From contig CM046453.1 in assembly GCA_025506515.1 (NCBI GenBank), positions 27,951,882 through 28,015,881 of the forward strand: a stretch of DNA of 64,000 bases, written 5' to 3'. The DNA comes from Flaveria trinervia (Eukaryota > Streptophyta > Magnoliopsida > Asterales > Asteraceae). Below, piece by piece: positions 20,912-30,833 of the stretch (positions are counted from its first letter, which is position 1; each line of letters begins with the position of its first letter). Below the pieces are notes generated by a model, which was not told the DNA's origin, did no database searches, and saw only the letters and a program-made list of their open reading frames with translations. The translations under genes were made by a program, and so were the position numbers.

Positions 20912-23756
20912 GCAATAATAAACAATCAGTTAGTTTTGGAGACCCAAACCTTTTTGGTTTTGGGCCTGGTCTCATCAACAGATGGTAAACTAACAGTTTA
21001 TTGGAAACAACAGCCTGAGAGGAAGAAGATGGTGAAGAAGAGGAATCCTTTGGCTTGGACCTCCTTTTTTGTGGTTTCAACATAGGAGCATCTAATTGGT
21101 TAACTCTTCCCAATAGATGTTGAACCATCATAACCAGCTGTGTCTGATTTTGTGATAAAGCTTTCAGCTCATCAGACACATTGCCAGGTGGTTTGATAAG
21201 TTCCTATGTTGCACCTTCTTCTTCTGAGCAATCTCAGCTGTTACCTGTTTACCCCTTCCTTTTTGGATTTCTTTGTGGACTTAAGGTTACAGGATTTGAT
21301 GTTGCTGATACAAATGTGGTCTCAAACTCAGTTTTCATTTTAACCATTTTCTCTTTAATTTCCTCTTTATGTTTGAGTTTGGATCCTCTTTTGTACCAGC
21401 AATCATCTGTAAGATGATTGAACAAACCACATACTTCACATGGTTTCTTCTTCATCTTAGGTTGATCATCAACTAAAGAGGATGAAACAACTGAAGACTT
21501 GCTCTTCAGTGCTTTGGAAGCATTGTTTGCTTTCTTGACTTCCTCTTTAGTAGTCTTCAAACTCTTTCTACTGACAGTTTTCTTCTTCAGTACTGGCAGT
21601 AGTTGGAGTTTGAACTTCAGGTGTTAAATCCTGCTCTCTAGTCCTTTCAGGACTTTCAGAATTAACTCCTGAGTTGATCAACTCATTGATCATGTGAGTG
21701 TCAGCAGTGGAACCATCAACATCAGCTGATAGGTTCTGAGAGGGCTTGGTGCTGACTTCTACTTCTGATAGTGCTGAATCAGAAAGTAGATCACATGATG
21801 AAATGGATTGGTTATTACTCTCACCATCAGATTCTACCTCTGCTCTGGGAGTAAAATCTGTAGGTGGAGCAGTGTGATTGTAACCAATGCCAAACTTCAC
21901 ATTGGAAGCAGATTGCTTACTAAGAAGCATTTCAAAACCTTTGCATGATTGTACCCATCGATCACACTCTACCTGGGTGACTGCAAGGGTTTCCTTGAGA
22001 TCTTTATACTTCTCTAGAAGTATCTCTTCCCTAGCCTTATCATCAGTTATTTGCATTTAAGTTTGTAAATCTCATCATTCTTATCATTAAGCACAGACTC
22101 AAATTCAGCTTTGCTTTTGGAAATTATTTGTTCTAGCTCAATGTTCTTGTTGATTAAAGCTACATTTGCTTCTCTAATAGATGCAAATGCGGCTATGCAT
22201 GTTCAGAACATAGTTTGGCTTTTGCCTCAGAGGATACCTGTGATACCTTTGGTGTAGAGGCATTAGTGGATGAAGTATCAGCAGAATCCAAAGCCATAAG
22301 AGCTAGATTTCCAAGGGACTTTCACCACCATGTTGACCAGCACCTGAGAACAGTTGTTCATGACCAGACAAGTCATCTGGTAAACTGCTCCAGTCAACAA
22401 CTCCTGGGGTGAAGAAGCTGTGTTGTTGAGGTTGAGTTTGTTGATGAGATTGGGAAGGTTGTGGTTCAGGCAATGCTTGTGGTTGTTGTGCAATTGGAGC
22501 TTGAACAGGATTTGGTTGAGGCATATAATAGCAGGGATAAGGATATGACATTTGACCCTGTGGAACAAAGTATGCAGGAGACCTAGGATGTGAATGATGA
22601 CCAGAACCAGCAGGATGTTGCCCTCTGTTTTGTGGACTAGTACTAGGAAAAGTCACAAAGGGTGCAGAAGAGTTAGATCCAGTTGATCTACACTCTCTTG
22701 CAAAGTGTCCCAGCCTTTGGCATTTGTGACACCTCAACTTACTCTTGTCAAAACCAACTTTGGTTTTGCCAGAGAGTCCAGGAAATTTCCTGCCAGTTCT
22801 CTTATAGAACTTCTGAGATCTGATATTAATCAGTGCCATTTGGCTCAGAATATCCATCTCTTCTAGATCATCATCAGCATTCCTTTCAAATCATCCATGA
22901 TGAAGCATAGATTGTCACTATTACTGCCAGAATGACTCTCAATACCAACAAATGCATGATCAGAACTATTTGAAGAGAAATCAATATGCTCATCATAATT
23001 GCTTTCAGATGCAGCATATTCTGACTCATGACCAACCAAGGCAGTATTCCCTGGTACAAAGTCATCAGTGAGCTTTCCTGATGAGGACAGTTTCCTCTTC
23101 TGCTCTATCTCTCTTTCGAATGTAAGCAGTTTCCCATGAAGTTGGGTGAGAGATAGGCTATCCAGATTTGCACTGGAGCGTAGGACAATAGTGTATGTGT
23201 CCCATCTCTCAAGCAGTGATCTGAGGAACCTGTTATTCATCTGGCTATTGGTGTATTCCTGTTTCACCATTTTCAGCTCAGAATCAAGCAGGAAAACGCT
23301 CAAACTATTGAGTCAGTGTCTCACCCTTTCTATGAGAGAATGTCTCATATTGTTGGGCAAGGATTTCTCTGTTGTTTGCTAAGACCTCATCTGTGCCACC
23401 AAATTGTTCCTTCAGGTCATTCCAGAGATCATGAGCAGTTTCATGATGCATAAGCCCTGAATAGATTTCATTAGGCAGTGCCATGGCCAAATTCCATGGG
23501 CTTTAGCATCAATCTCAAATAGTTTCCGATCTTCATCAGAGTATTGTTCCTTCTTCTTCGGAACCATTTGATTGGTTTCCGAATTGTTCACCATAGGCTT
23601 ATGTGGTCCATGTACCACAGATGTCCAACAACCTGAACTGTTAACAGACAGGTGATGAAGCATTCTTCGCTGCCATATGTTATACTCGGTCCTAACCAGC
23701 ATCGGGGGCTTGGTTGAGGAACCAGTATTGTGAGGATCATTAGAAGGAGTAGTCAT
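20912..23756 (-). pseudogene. gag: Element B gag (frameshifted)
   Basis: Starts at 23756 (MTTPSNDPHNTG), internal to a slightly longer ORF, by agreement with A and E. UBN2-type gag domain, then knuckle 1 (CHKCQRLGHFAREC, near 22690-22732), a Pro/Gln-rich stretch, a helical segment with TQVECDRWVQSCKGFEMLL, and knuckle 2 (CEVCGLFNHLTDDC, near 21397-21440). An in-frame TAG sits just after ETLTQ near 23300, one codon from the nonsense codon at the same place in E. There are several other indels. The last gag codons meet a T-rich, AG-ending stretch (20911-20945) before protease, discussed under findings. Confidence 0.9.
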
Positions 23757-24016
23757 CTCAGATTCAATCAATTCAATTAAGCTAAAACAGATTTAGAACA
23801 AAACACAACAACCAATTGAACCAAGAGATCTCAGAATAAATGAACGAAAGCGTCAGAAATTCAATAATCTCATAATAAATGAACGAAAGCGTCAGAATAA
23901 TGAACTAAAACAGATTTAGAACAAAACACAACAACCAATTGCGAATATGCTAATTCAATCAAACATAGATATCAATTAGCAGTTTCAATGATCAATTGTT
24001 AGATTGATCAATGATT

Positions 24017-24031
24017 ACCACTCTGATACCA
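24017..24031 (-). other. Element B primer binding site
   Basis: On the minus strand TGGTATCAGAGTGGT follows the LTR end after two bases (24032-24033). Eleven bases match the initiator-Met tRNA site seen in A and E; the following bases differ from A. The 23757-24016 leader contains a 47-bp stretch around GAACGAAAGCGTCAGAA that is repeated twice (23840-23870 and 23880-23910), probably a local duplication. Confidence 0.85.
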
Positions 24032-24033
24032 CT

Positions 24034-25013
24034 TGTTAGGATCAGTGATCGACGTTTGATTGATAGAGAGTATAGCAGCGGAATTCTAACAACGAATTAG
24101 CCATTCACAAGAACGAAAAGATATTCAATGAAGAACAAAAACGGATATAGATAGGGAGAATTCTGCAAATATATTTCATTCAATATTCGCTTTCGTGGTA
24201 ACGGAATGTCACACTTACAATTAGGTCAACACCTCTTATATAAGAGATGTGACGTCTCCTGATGTCACTTGATAGTGACATCTAACAGAATTATTCCAAC
24301 TGAAACACAACTACTGAAGATGTCAAAACAGCTGACATCTTCTTACAAAAAATACTAAGTGTTATCAGTTACTACAACTACTGAAAAACATAAAACTACT
24401 GACACTACAACGACTGAAGAACAAGCTCTTCAGTCGTTTTACAAAACTACTGAAAGTAAAAACATAAAACTACTGATATCACAACTACTGAAGAAGTACT
24501 CTTCAGCTGTTGTGACAAACTACTGAAACTTCAGTACTTGGTCTTCAGACTTGAACTTCAGACGTTCATCAGCTGATGACTTCAGTAGATATCATCAGCT
24601 GATCTTCAGTCTTTGTCTTCAGACTTTGTACACCAGTTGTTGATCTTCAGTACTTGTAGACTCTTCAGCTGTTGTACTTCAGTACTTTGGTCTTCAGCTT
24701 CAGCACTTGTGTTCTTCAGCTGTTCAGCTTCAGCACTTGTGGTCTTCAGCTGTTGAGCTTTAGCACTTGTGTTCTTCAGCTGTTCAGCTTCAGCACTTGT
24801 GTTCTTCAGCTGTTCAGCTTCAGCACTTGTGTTCTTTAGCTGTTCAGCTTCAGCACTTGTGTTCTTCAGCTGTTGAGCTTCAGCACTTTAGTCTTCAGCT
24901 GTTGAAGTCTTCAGCACTTGTCGAACTGCTGATGAAGCCTTCAGCAGTTTTGTGATATCATGTGGGACTTAGAGGTTTTCTGATCTTGGCTCATTGGTTC
25001 TTTTGGTCCAACA
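24034..25013 (-). repeat. Element B 5' LTR (980 bp)
   Basis: Begins TGTTGGACCAAAAGAACC and ends CTGATCCTAACA on the minus strand. From the start it carries the 30-bp CTTCAGCACTTG/TTCTTCAGCTG minisatellite (24680-24890), then hairpins on ACTGAAGA/TCTTCAG (24409-24438 and near 24481-24515), then a TATA box in CTCTTATATAAGAGG near 24233-24246, then an AT-rich R/U5. This order, with palindromes upstream of TATA, parallels the spacer upstream of the env-like ORF. It serves as promoter and RNA start of B and at the same time as the 3' LTR of the truncated upstream copy. Confidence 0.9.
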
Positions 25014-25407
25014 AACTCCCCTGAACCAATGCAGCCAAAACCTCTAATTGATTTTTTTTCCCACTTATTGTTGGTAGAATGGTTGGTCTTTTTCCTTCTT
25101 GATCAGTTGAGAAGATGACCCATATAAGCACTGGCCCGGGAAGAAATCTCAGAGATTTGTTTGGCAAGGTATGAATGGGAACTCTGTTTTGGGGAACTGG
25201 AGACAGAGTTGTTATCCCATTCATGAGATCTACTTCCCCATTATGAGTCTGTACGACTCTTAAACATAGGCCTCAAGGAGAACAACCTGTTCCTTCTTGG
25301 AGAGTTCTTCTACTCCTCCTTCAAAGAAGAACTCTGGACCATAGTACTCAGATAAGTACATTACAGTCCTACCATTTTTCAACTCCACAGTAGTTACCTC
25401 CCTATAG
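25014..25407 (-). mobile_element. 3' tail of a tandem upstream copy of B
   Basis: This repeats 13365-13760 almost base for base: purine tract, 3' UTR and the last codons of the env-like ORF. At CCTCCCTATAG it stops matching and unrelated sequence (Y) begins. A purine tract pointing into an LTR that also has a primer site on its other side means the LTR is shared by two tandem elements, the usual product of LTR-LTR recombination. The upstream copy is cut off at 25407. Confidence 0.8.
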
Positions 25408-26068
25408 AAGACTCTTTATGCATTGGAGCATCTTTGGTGATTGCTTTTTCATATTTTGTTTCAACATTTGGATCTAGTAGCTTTTTCACTTTATCTTCCT
25501 CTTCCTTCATCCCTTCATAGGTCATCCCAAATACTTCATCTGGATATACCCTTGATTGATCAGAAACATTGCTTTGATCATTAAGTCATCAGTTTGGCCT
25601 TTTGACACCATTTCTTCCACTGCTTGTTCTGTTTTCATAGGACTGTCCATACGAACATCCTTTTCAGCATCATATCCACGAGCTATCCCTCCTTCTTCTT
25701 GATCAATGATAATAGATTGTTTCTTTAATTGAGATTCATCCTGCTCATGTTCATCAAGAAATTCAGCAATTGCTGCCAGGCTTCTTGGATCCTCTTTCTG
25801 CTTCTTAACACTTTCTTCTTCAATCGCTGGTCTTTTACCCTTACCTTTTCAGCTACATATTTTCTCTTTCTTGAATATGTTTGAAGTCGTTGACTTGCAG
25901 TTTCAGCGTTTTCAATCACTTCAGACATTTTCTTAGGTGTAGTTTGTTCTTGATCATTCACTTCTATTTCTTCTATCTCCTTTTCTGTTTCCTTTTCTTT
26001 TTCTTTTTTGTTTTCACACATTTCTCTTATCTTTTCTTTTTGTTCTTCAGTCAATGACACAGCACGGA
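25408..26068 (-). pseudogene. Env-like fragment of another element, Y
   Basis: Minus-strand coding sequence in two frames. 26068-25725 encodes a Lys/Glu-rich, probably coiled protein (EEQKEKIREMCENKKEKEKE, YSRKRKYVAEKVRVKDQR). Another frame from about 25735 to 25415 encodes QSIIIDQEEGGIARGYDAEK and AVEEMVSKGQTDDLMIKAMF. The basic charged part is like that of C (KKRKRYAKEKDYDFKEEV), so this is the middle of a related env-like ORF from an element not otherwise present in the window. It is cut on the right by the LTR palindrome of E and on the left by the tail of B. Confidence 0.6.
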
Positions 26069-27341
26069 TGTTGGACCAAAAGAACCAATGAGCCGGATCG
26101 GAAAAACCTTTAAGTCCCACAGACGTCACAACAACTACTGAAGACCACAACAGCTGAAGACAACAGCTGATTACAAAGTCTGAAGACAAGTGCTGAAGAC
26201 AAAGTCTAAAGACAAGTGCTGAAGACAAAGTCAGAAGACAAGTGCTGAAGACAAAGTCTGAAGACAAGTGCTGAAGACAAAGTCTGAAGACAAGTGCTGA
26301 AGACAAAGTCTGAAGACAAGTTCTGAAGAAAAAGTCTGAAGACACAAGTGCTGAAAACCAAAGTATCAGATGTTGTCACAACAGCTGAAGAGGTCTTCTT
26401 CAGTAGTTGTGACGGTTTACTTTCAGTAGTTTTATGTTTTATCTTTTCAGTAGTTTGACACAACAGCTGAAGAATACTTCTTCAGTTGTTGTGCTCATCA
26501 GTAGTTTTATATTTATTAGTAGTTTTGTAAAACGACTGAAGAGCTTGTTCTTCAGTCGTTATAGTTTCAGTAGTTTCTTATCAGTAGTTCTTATTTTGTA
26601 CTTAACACTCTGATATGTTCTCAGTAGTTGTGAACATTTCAGTAGTTTGTTAAGAGTTAGTTATTTTGTCACTCCTTATATAGAGTGCAATCGCTGCTGT
26701 TATCACGGTAAGTGACAACTGGCAGATCTATTACAAAAATAACTAACTCTTAACAAACTACTGAAATGTTCACAACTACTGAGAACATATCAGAGTGTTA
26801 AGTACAAAATAAGAAACTACTGATAAGAAACTACTGATACTACAACGACTGAAGAACAAGCTCTTCAGTCGTTTTACAAAACTACTGATAATATAAAACT
26901 ACTGATGAGCACAACAACTGAAGAAGTATTCTTCAGCTGTTGTGTCAAACTACTGAAAAGATAAAACATAAAATTACTGAAAGGTAAACCGTCACAACTA
27001 CTGAAGAAGACCTCTTCAGCTGTTGTGACAACGTCTGATACTTTGGTCTTCAGCACTTGTGTCTTCAGACTTTGTCTTTAGCACTTGTCTTCAGACTTTG
27101 TCTTCAGCACTTGTGTCTTCAGACTTTGTCTTCAGCACTTGTGTCTTCAGACTTTGTCTTCAGCACTTGTCTTCAGACTTTGTCTTCAGCACTTGTGTCT
27201 TCAGACTTTATCTTCAGCACTTGTCTTCAGACTTTGTAATCAGCTGTTGTCTTCAGCTGTTGTGGTCTTCAGTAGTTGTTGTGATGTCTGTGGGACTTAA
27301 AGGTTTTTCTGATCCAGCTCATTGGTTCTTTTGGTCCAACA
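26069..27341. repeat. 1.27-kb palindrome made of two inverted LTR pieces
   Basis: 26069-26669 is the first 601 bp of the LTR on the + strand (starts TGTTGGACCAAAAGAACC). 26733-27341 is the same stretch on the minus strand, ending at the purine tract of E. The centre (26670-26732) continues the minus-strand LTR and contains the TATA region CTCCTTATATAGAG. The switch point TTGT is shared by both strands. The last about 225 bp of the E 3' LTR are missing. The arms include tandem CTTCAGCACTTGT / CTTCAGACTTTGT minisatellites (26165-26350 and 27047-27240). Confidence 0.88.
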
Positions 27342-27356
27342 AACTCCCCCTGAACC
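27342..27356 (-). other. Element E polypurine tract
   Basis: On the minus strand GGTTCAGGGGGAGTTT lies against the LTR start TGTTGG. This is the intact form of the family tract (five G before AG), marking the end of the internal region. 27357-27559 is 3' UTR without any ORF. Confidence 0.85.
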
Positions 27357-27559
27357 AATGCAGCCAAAACCTTTAACTTTATTGAGGTCCCACTTATTGT
27401 TGGCAGAATGGTTGGTCTTTTTCCTTCTTGATCAGTTGAGAAGATGACCTATATAAGCACTGGCCTGGAAATGAGTCTCTGATGATTTGGTTGGCAATGT
27501 ATGGATGGGTGCTCTGTATTGGGGAATTGGACACTGAGCTGTTCCCCCATCCGTGAGAC

Positions 27560-30500
27560 TCACTTCCCATGTATAAGCCTGTAGGATTCTCTGGTGTATG
27601 CTCTGAGAAACATAATTTGTTCTTCCATGGTCAGATTCTTGGCTTCACCATCAAACAATCCTTCACGCCCATACAGCTCTGAGATGTACTTGGCTTGTTT
27701 ACCATTTTTGAGCTCAACTGTTGTAATCTGTCTGTATGCAAACTCATCAGGATGAGTCCCTTCAAGTAACAGACTGAGCTCATTTTGTTTGAAGTTCTCA
27801 AGCCTCTTGTAGACTAACCCCTTTTTAATAATTCTGTTCTCTAACATCTTTTGGGGTGGTTGTTTAGTCTCATAGGCCTTCTTGAAATCTTCTACAATCT
27901 CCCAGGGTGATACTACAAGGACCACTGTGATCTCTTCATCTACGATCCTTTTTACTTGCCCCTTGTATCTCGAAGGAATATCTTTTCTTACAATCCTGTG
28001 AGCCACCCTAGGATCAGGCCATACTCTCACCTTTTCCTTCTGATATTGAAATGTGTTGGCAAGGGTGTACAACCTCAGAGCTTCTTTCTTCATACTTATT
28101 ATTGATGACGAAGCAGCGTAAATTTTGTCAATGCTTTTCAACATTTCATCATCATGAAGCCTTTGCTGCTGTTCTTCTTCAATCTTTACTCTCACAGCTT
28201 CCATTTGTGAGGTGGGAGTGATGGGCATGGGTTTGGCTTTAGCCAATGTTAGGACTGCAGACAGAGGCAGCCTATCTTCTTCCACATCATCCTCTTCTTC
28301 TTCTTCTTCTAGCCTCAACACCCTTCTCTTCTTCTTCTTAGGTGCATCATCGGCTGTTGGTTTAGAGGGTAAGGGAGTTGGTTTTGTGGGTTGTGATTGT
28401 GGTTCTTTTGGAGAGTGAATGTTGACAGGCTGAGTTAGCATTTTGGAGGTGAGTGTTGCTTTTGAGTGTTTGGCTAGCTCAGTCCTGCTCCCTGCTCCTG
28501 CTTCATTCAAAGCTTCGACTACTAACCCCTTAGTGTATGCCTCAGACGAACAGATCTTGGAGGTTATGGCCAAGATGCTGTCCCTGGTCCATGATTTTAC
28601 TTCGATCAATGATCTCCCAGGTATTTGCTGATGAATCTGATCATGATCTCAAGTCTCTCTCTATCCATAGTGCTGTAGCTGGCCCATCTTTGTTGGATCT
28701 CTTCGATCTCTAATCTTCTTATTTCAGAATCCAGCTTTTCAGTGTCGAAACCTTGCCTAAACAGCTGATCAATGATATTGTCCATTGATCTGTTGTGTTC
28801 AGCATCAGCCTCTTTAACCATTTCGTTCAAGTTCTTTTCTTTCTCAGCACTCTTCTTTTTCTTGTATGTGACATGAAAATCTTTTTGACTTTCATGTACT
28901 TTTTCAATTTCAGCTCCCTTCTCAATCACATTCTCCTTCTCTTTTTCGGCCTCATACACACAATCCTTCTCTTTTTCCACCTCTTTATCTTTCTCTTTCT
29001 CTCTCTCTCTCCTTCTCCATCCTCTTTCGTTTAGCTTTCACTGCTGAACTCTCCCCCTTTTTGGGTGCATTGGTTGCAAGGGATTGAGTAGCAGAAAGTT
29101 GTTAGCGCAGTACATCCTCCACCAGAGGTTGTAAGACAGTAGAAAGTCTCTCATCAACAGTTTTAATAACAAATTCGGTTAGCTGTGGTGTGATGAGAGA
29201 TAGGGGATTTTGAGGGATAGCATCCATTTGCTCAGGGGGGTTTTGGTCCTGAGAAATGGTGCCAGAAACAGAGGCAGGTGGCTGAGAATTTTGTAATGGC
29301 TGTGTGTTTAAGGGACCTTCAGAGGAAGGTGCCATCTGTTGGGTGAATGTGGTGGCAGATGGTCTTTCTCCTTGAGAGAGTTGGTCAAGTAGTTTTTCCA
29401 GCCTACTGACTTCCTCCTCTAGGATTGTGTTCTGGGCAAGAACATCATAAAAGAAGCCCAGGTCATCATCAGCAGATGCTGAATCACCTGACCTCCTGCT
29501 TGTAGCAGGATGTACATGCACTGGGTGTAGACCAGTTGTGGCATGTGCCCCTTTGTCTTGGAACTGGGGACTTCCAGCCTCAGGACTTTGTCCTTCATCA
29601 GCTGTTGCCTCTGGTGAGGTCTTAGGAATGTTACCAGCCTCAGTCTGATCATATGCTGATTTAGAAGAGGTGGCAGCCTCACCAGATGTTCTGGTCTCCA
29701 TATCCACACCAGGAGATAGAACATTTAACCCCGGTGCTGTGGTTGTCAGAAGCATGGTGATCCTCGTCCTCAATAGATTTGGTTCTCCCCTTGTTTGGTG
29801 GTTGTTGGGGAGGAGGAGAGGCATGCAGCTGAGTCAGCACGTATGCAATGATAAGGGTGGGACTTTGGGGGGCGGTTGCATGGGGAATGGGGTAAAAGCA
29901 GTGTGCACCTAGGGAGAATGGTGCTCTTCAATGGCAATCTCCTCAAATGAGGAAGATCCCAGATTTGTGGGTACCCCTTCTGTGGTTGCTGCAAGCTTCT
30001 TTTAAGAGGAATCCTGAGCGGCTGTGACTGGGAGAGTCCTTATATCCACTAGGGGGTTATAACCAGTGGATATAGCCTGCGTTTGTGTTGCAGGGGCATC
30101 CTCAGGGGACTCATTTCCCTGAGTAGCCTTTTTGGTTTTCTTTTTAGTGGGTTTGGTGGGGACTTTTGATTTGGAGGTGGTGGCTGTGGGTTCCAGCTGC
30201 GTGGGTTTGCGCAGCTTGGCAGCCATTTTGAGTGATTGGTCAGAGTTGTGTCGGGAGTATACTTCAGGCAATACAGCCATAGCAGGGACTCCCAGGCCAA
30301 CAAGTCCCTCAGCTTGAAGCTGGTTTTCAATTATGGCCATTATGAACCAAGGATATAATATCCAACGGTTAGCAGTTTGTTTTTGAGCCATATCCTTGAG
30401 CTCTAAAAATAGTATTTTCGAGAAATTTAAAGGTTGTGCTCAAGGATGGAGTACATTACCTGTTGCCACCTTGTGGGCATTTGATCCCATGATGAGGTCT

Positions 30501-30640
30501 TGGAGGCAAGGCATACATTTACCATATGAAATATGAGACGTTGGCATCTGGGAAATGTTTCTTCAGTAAGGTAGATGCACTCAAGACACCCTGGTATCCA
30601 TGGTGGGCAAATGATTGATCTGTTGTGCCCTTTGGATAAC
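27560..30640 (-). pseudogene. Element E env-like ORF (N-terminus deleted, frameshifted)
   Basis: The best view of the family's C-terminal part. An open 349-codon piece (28609-27560) runs from a basic/Pro segment (PKKKKRRVLRL, then an acidic EEEEEEDD run) through VRVWPDPRVAHRIV, IPSRYKGQVKRIVDE, VVSPWEIVEDFKKAYE, IIKKGLVYKRLE and LLLEGTHPDEFAYRQ, to a natural stop. Upstream pieces are 28980-28606 (Glu/Lys-rich, then NIIDQLFRQGFDTEKLDSEI), 29824-29102 (Ser/Thr/Pro-rich with heptads near FYDVLAQNTILEEEVSRLE) and 30391-30002 (ANRWILYPWFIMAII). The protein begins abruptly near 30640 at the YPKG block. About 80 N-terminal residues, the ATG, the TATA box and the palindrome array have been deleted. 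No membrane segment. Function unknown. Confidence 0.78.
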
Positions 30641-30833
30641 CAGTTGAAACTACATTAGTAGTTGTAACTACATTAGTAGTTTAGAACAGATAAAGTACTT
30701 CAGTACTTTTGAGGCATTTAGCCTTCAGTAGTTATAAAAACTGCTGAGGGTGAAAGAACTCATCAGTACTTATATGTGACATGGTTACCAATGATCACCA
30801 GTACTTATTACTGAGATCATCAGTAGTTGTCAC
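30641..30833 (-). other. Deletion scar and remnant spacer of E
   Basis: The sequence passes from the env-like YPKG codons straight into spacer-type repeats (CTACATTAGTAGTTGTAA, then AAGTACTGATGAG) and to the pol end at 30834. Compared with B, roughly 0.8 kb containing the array, the TATA box and the first codons is missing. The join lies near CCAGTTGAAACTAC. Confidence 0.7.

Larger units (their letters stand above)
1561..25013 (-). mobile_element. Copia element B (minus strand), split by A
   Basis: Ty1/copia element read right to left: 5' LTR (24034-25013), Met-tRNA primer site, gag, pol, palindrome spacer, env-like ORF, purine tract and 3' LTR. The 3' LTR is in two pieces, 1561-2166 and 12985-13364, together 986 bp. 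Allowing for a 4-5 bp target duplication this equals the 980-bp 5' LTR, so A inserted into it. Without A the element is about 12.6 kb. All ORFs are broken. The right LTR is followed outward by a purine tract and env-like tail (25014-25407), as expected of a tandem array sharing an LTR. No matching 5-bp duplication is seen (GTTGA on the left, AACTC on the right). The long extra ORF points to the Sirevirus lineage. Confidence 0.85.

Noticed and set aside
27560..30640. Third ORF as a true envelope gene
   Set aside because: No signal peptide, transmembrane helix, cleavage site or cysteine pattern seen; only its position after pol is env-like.
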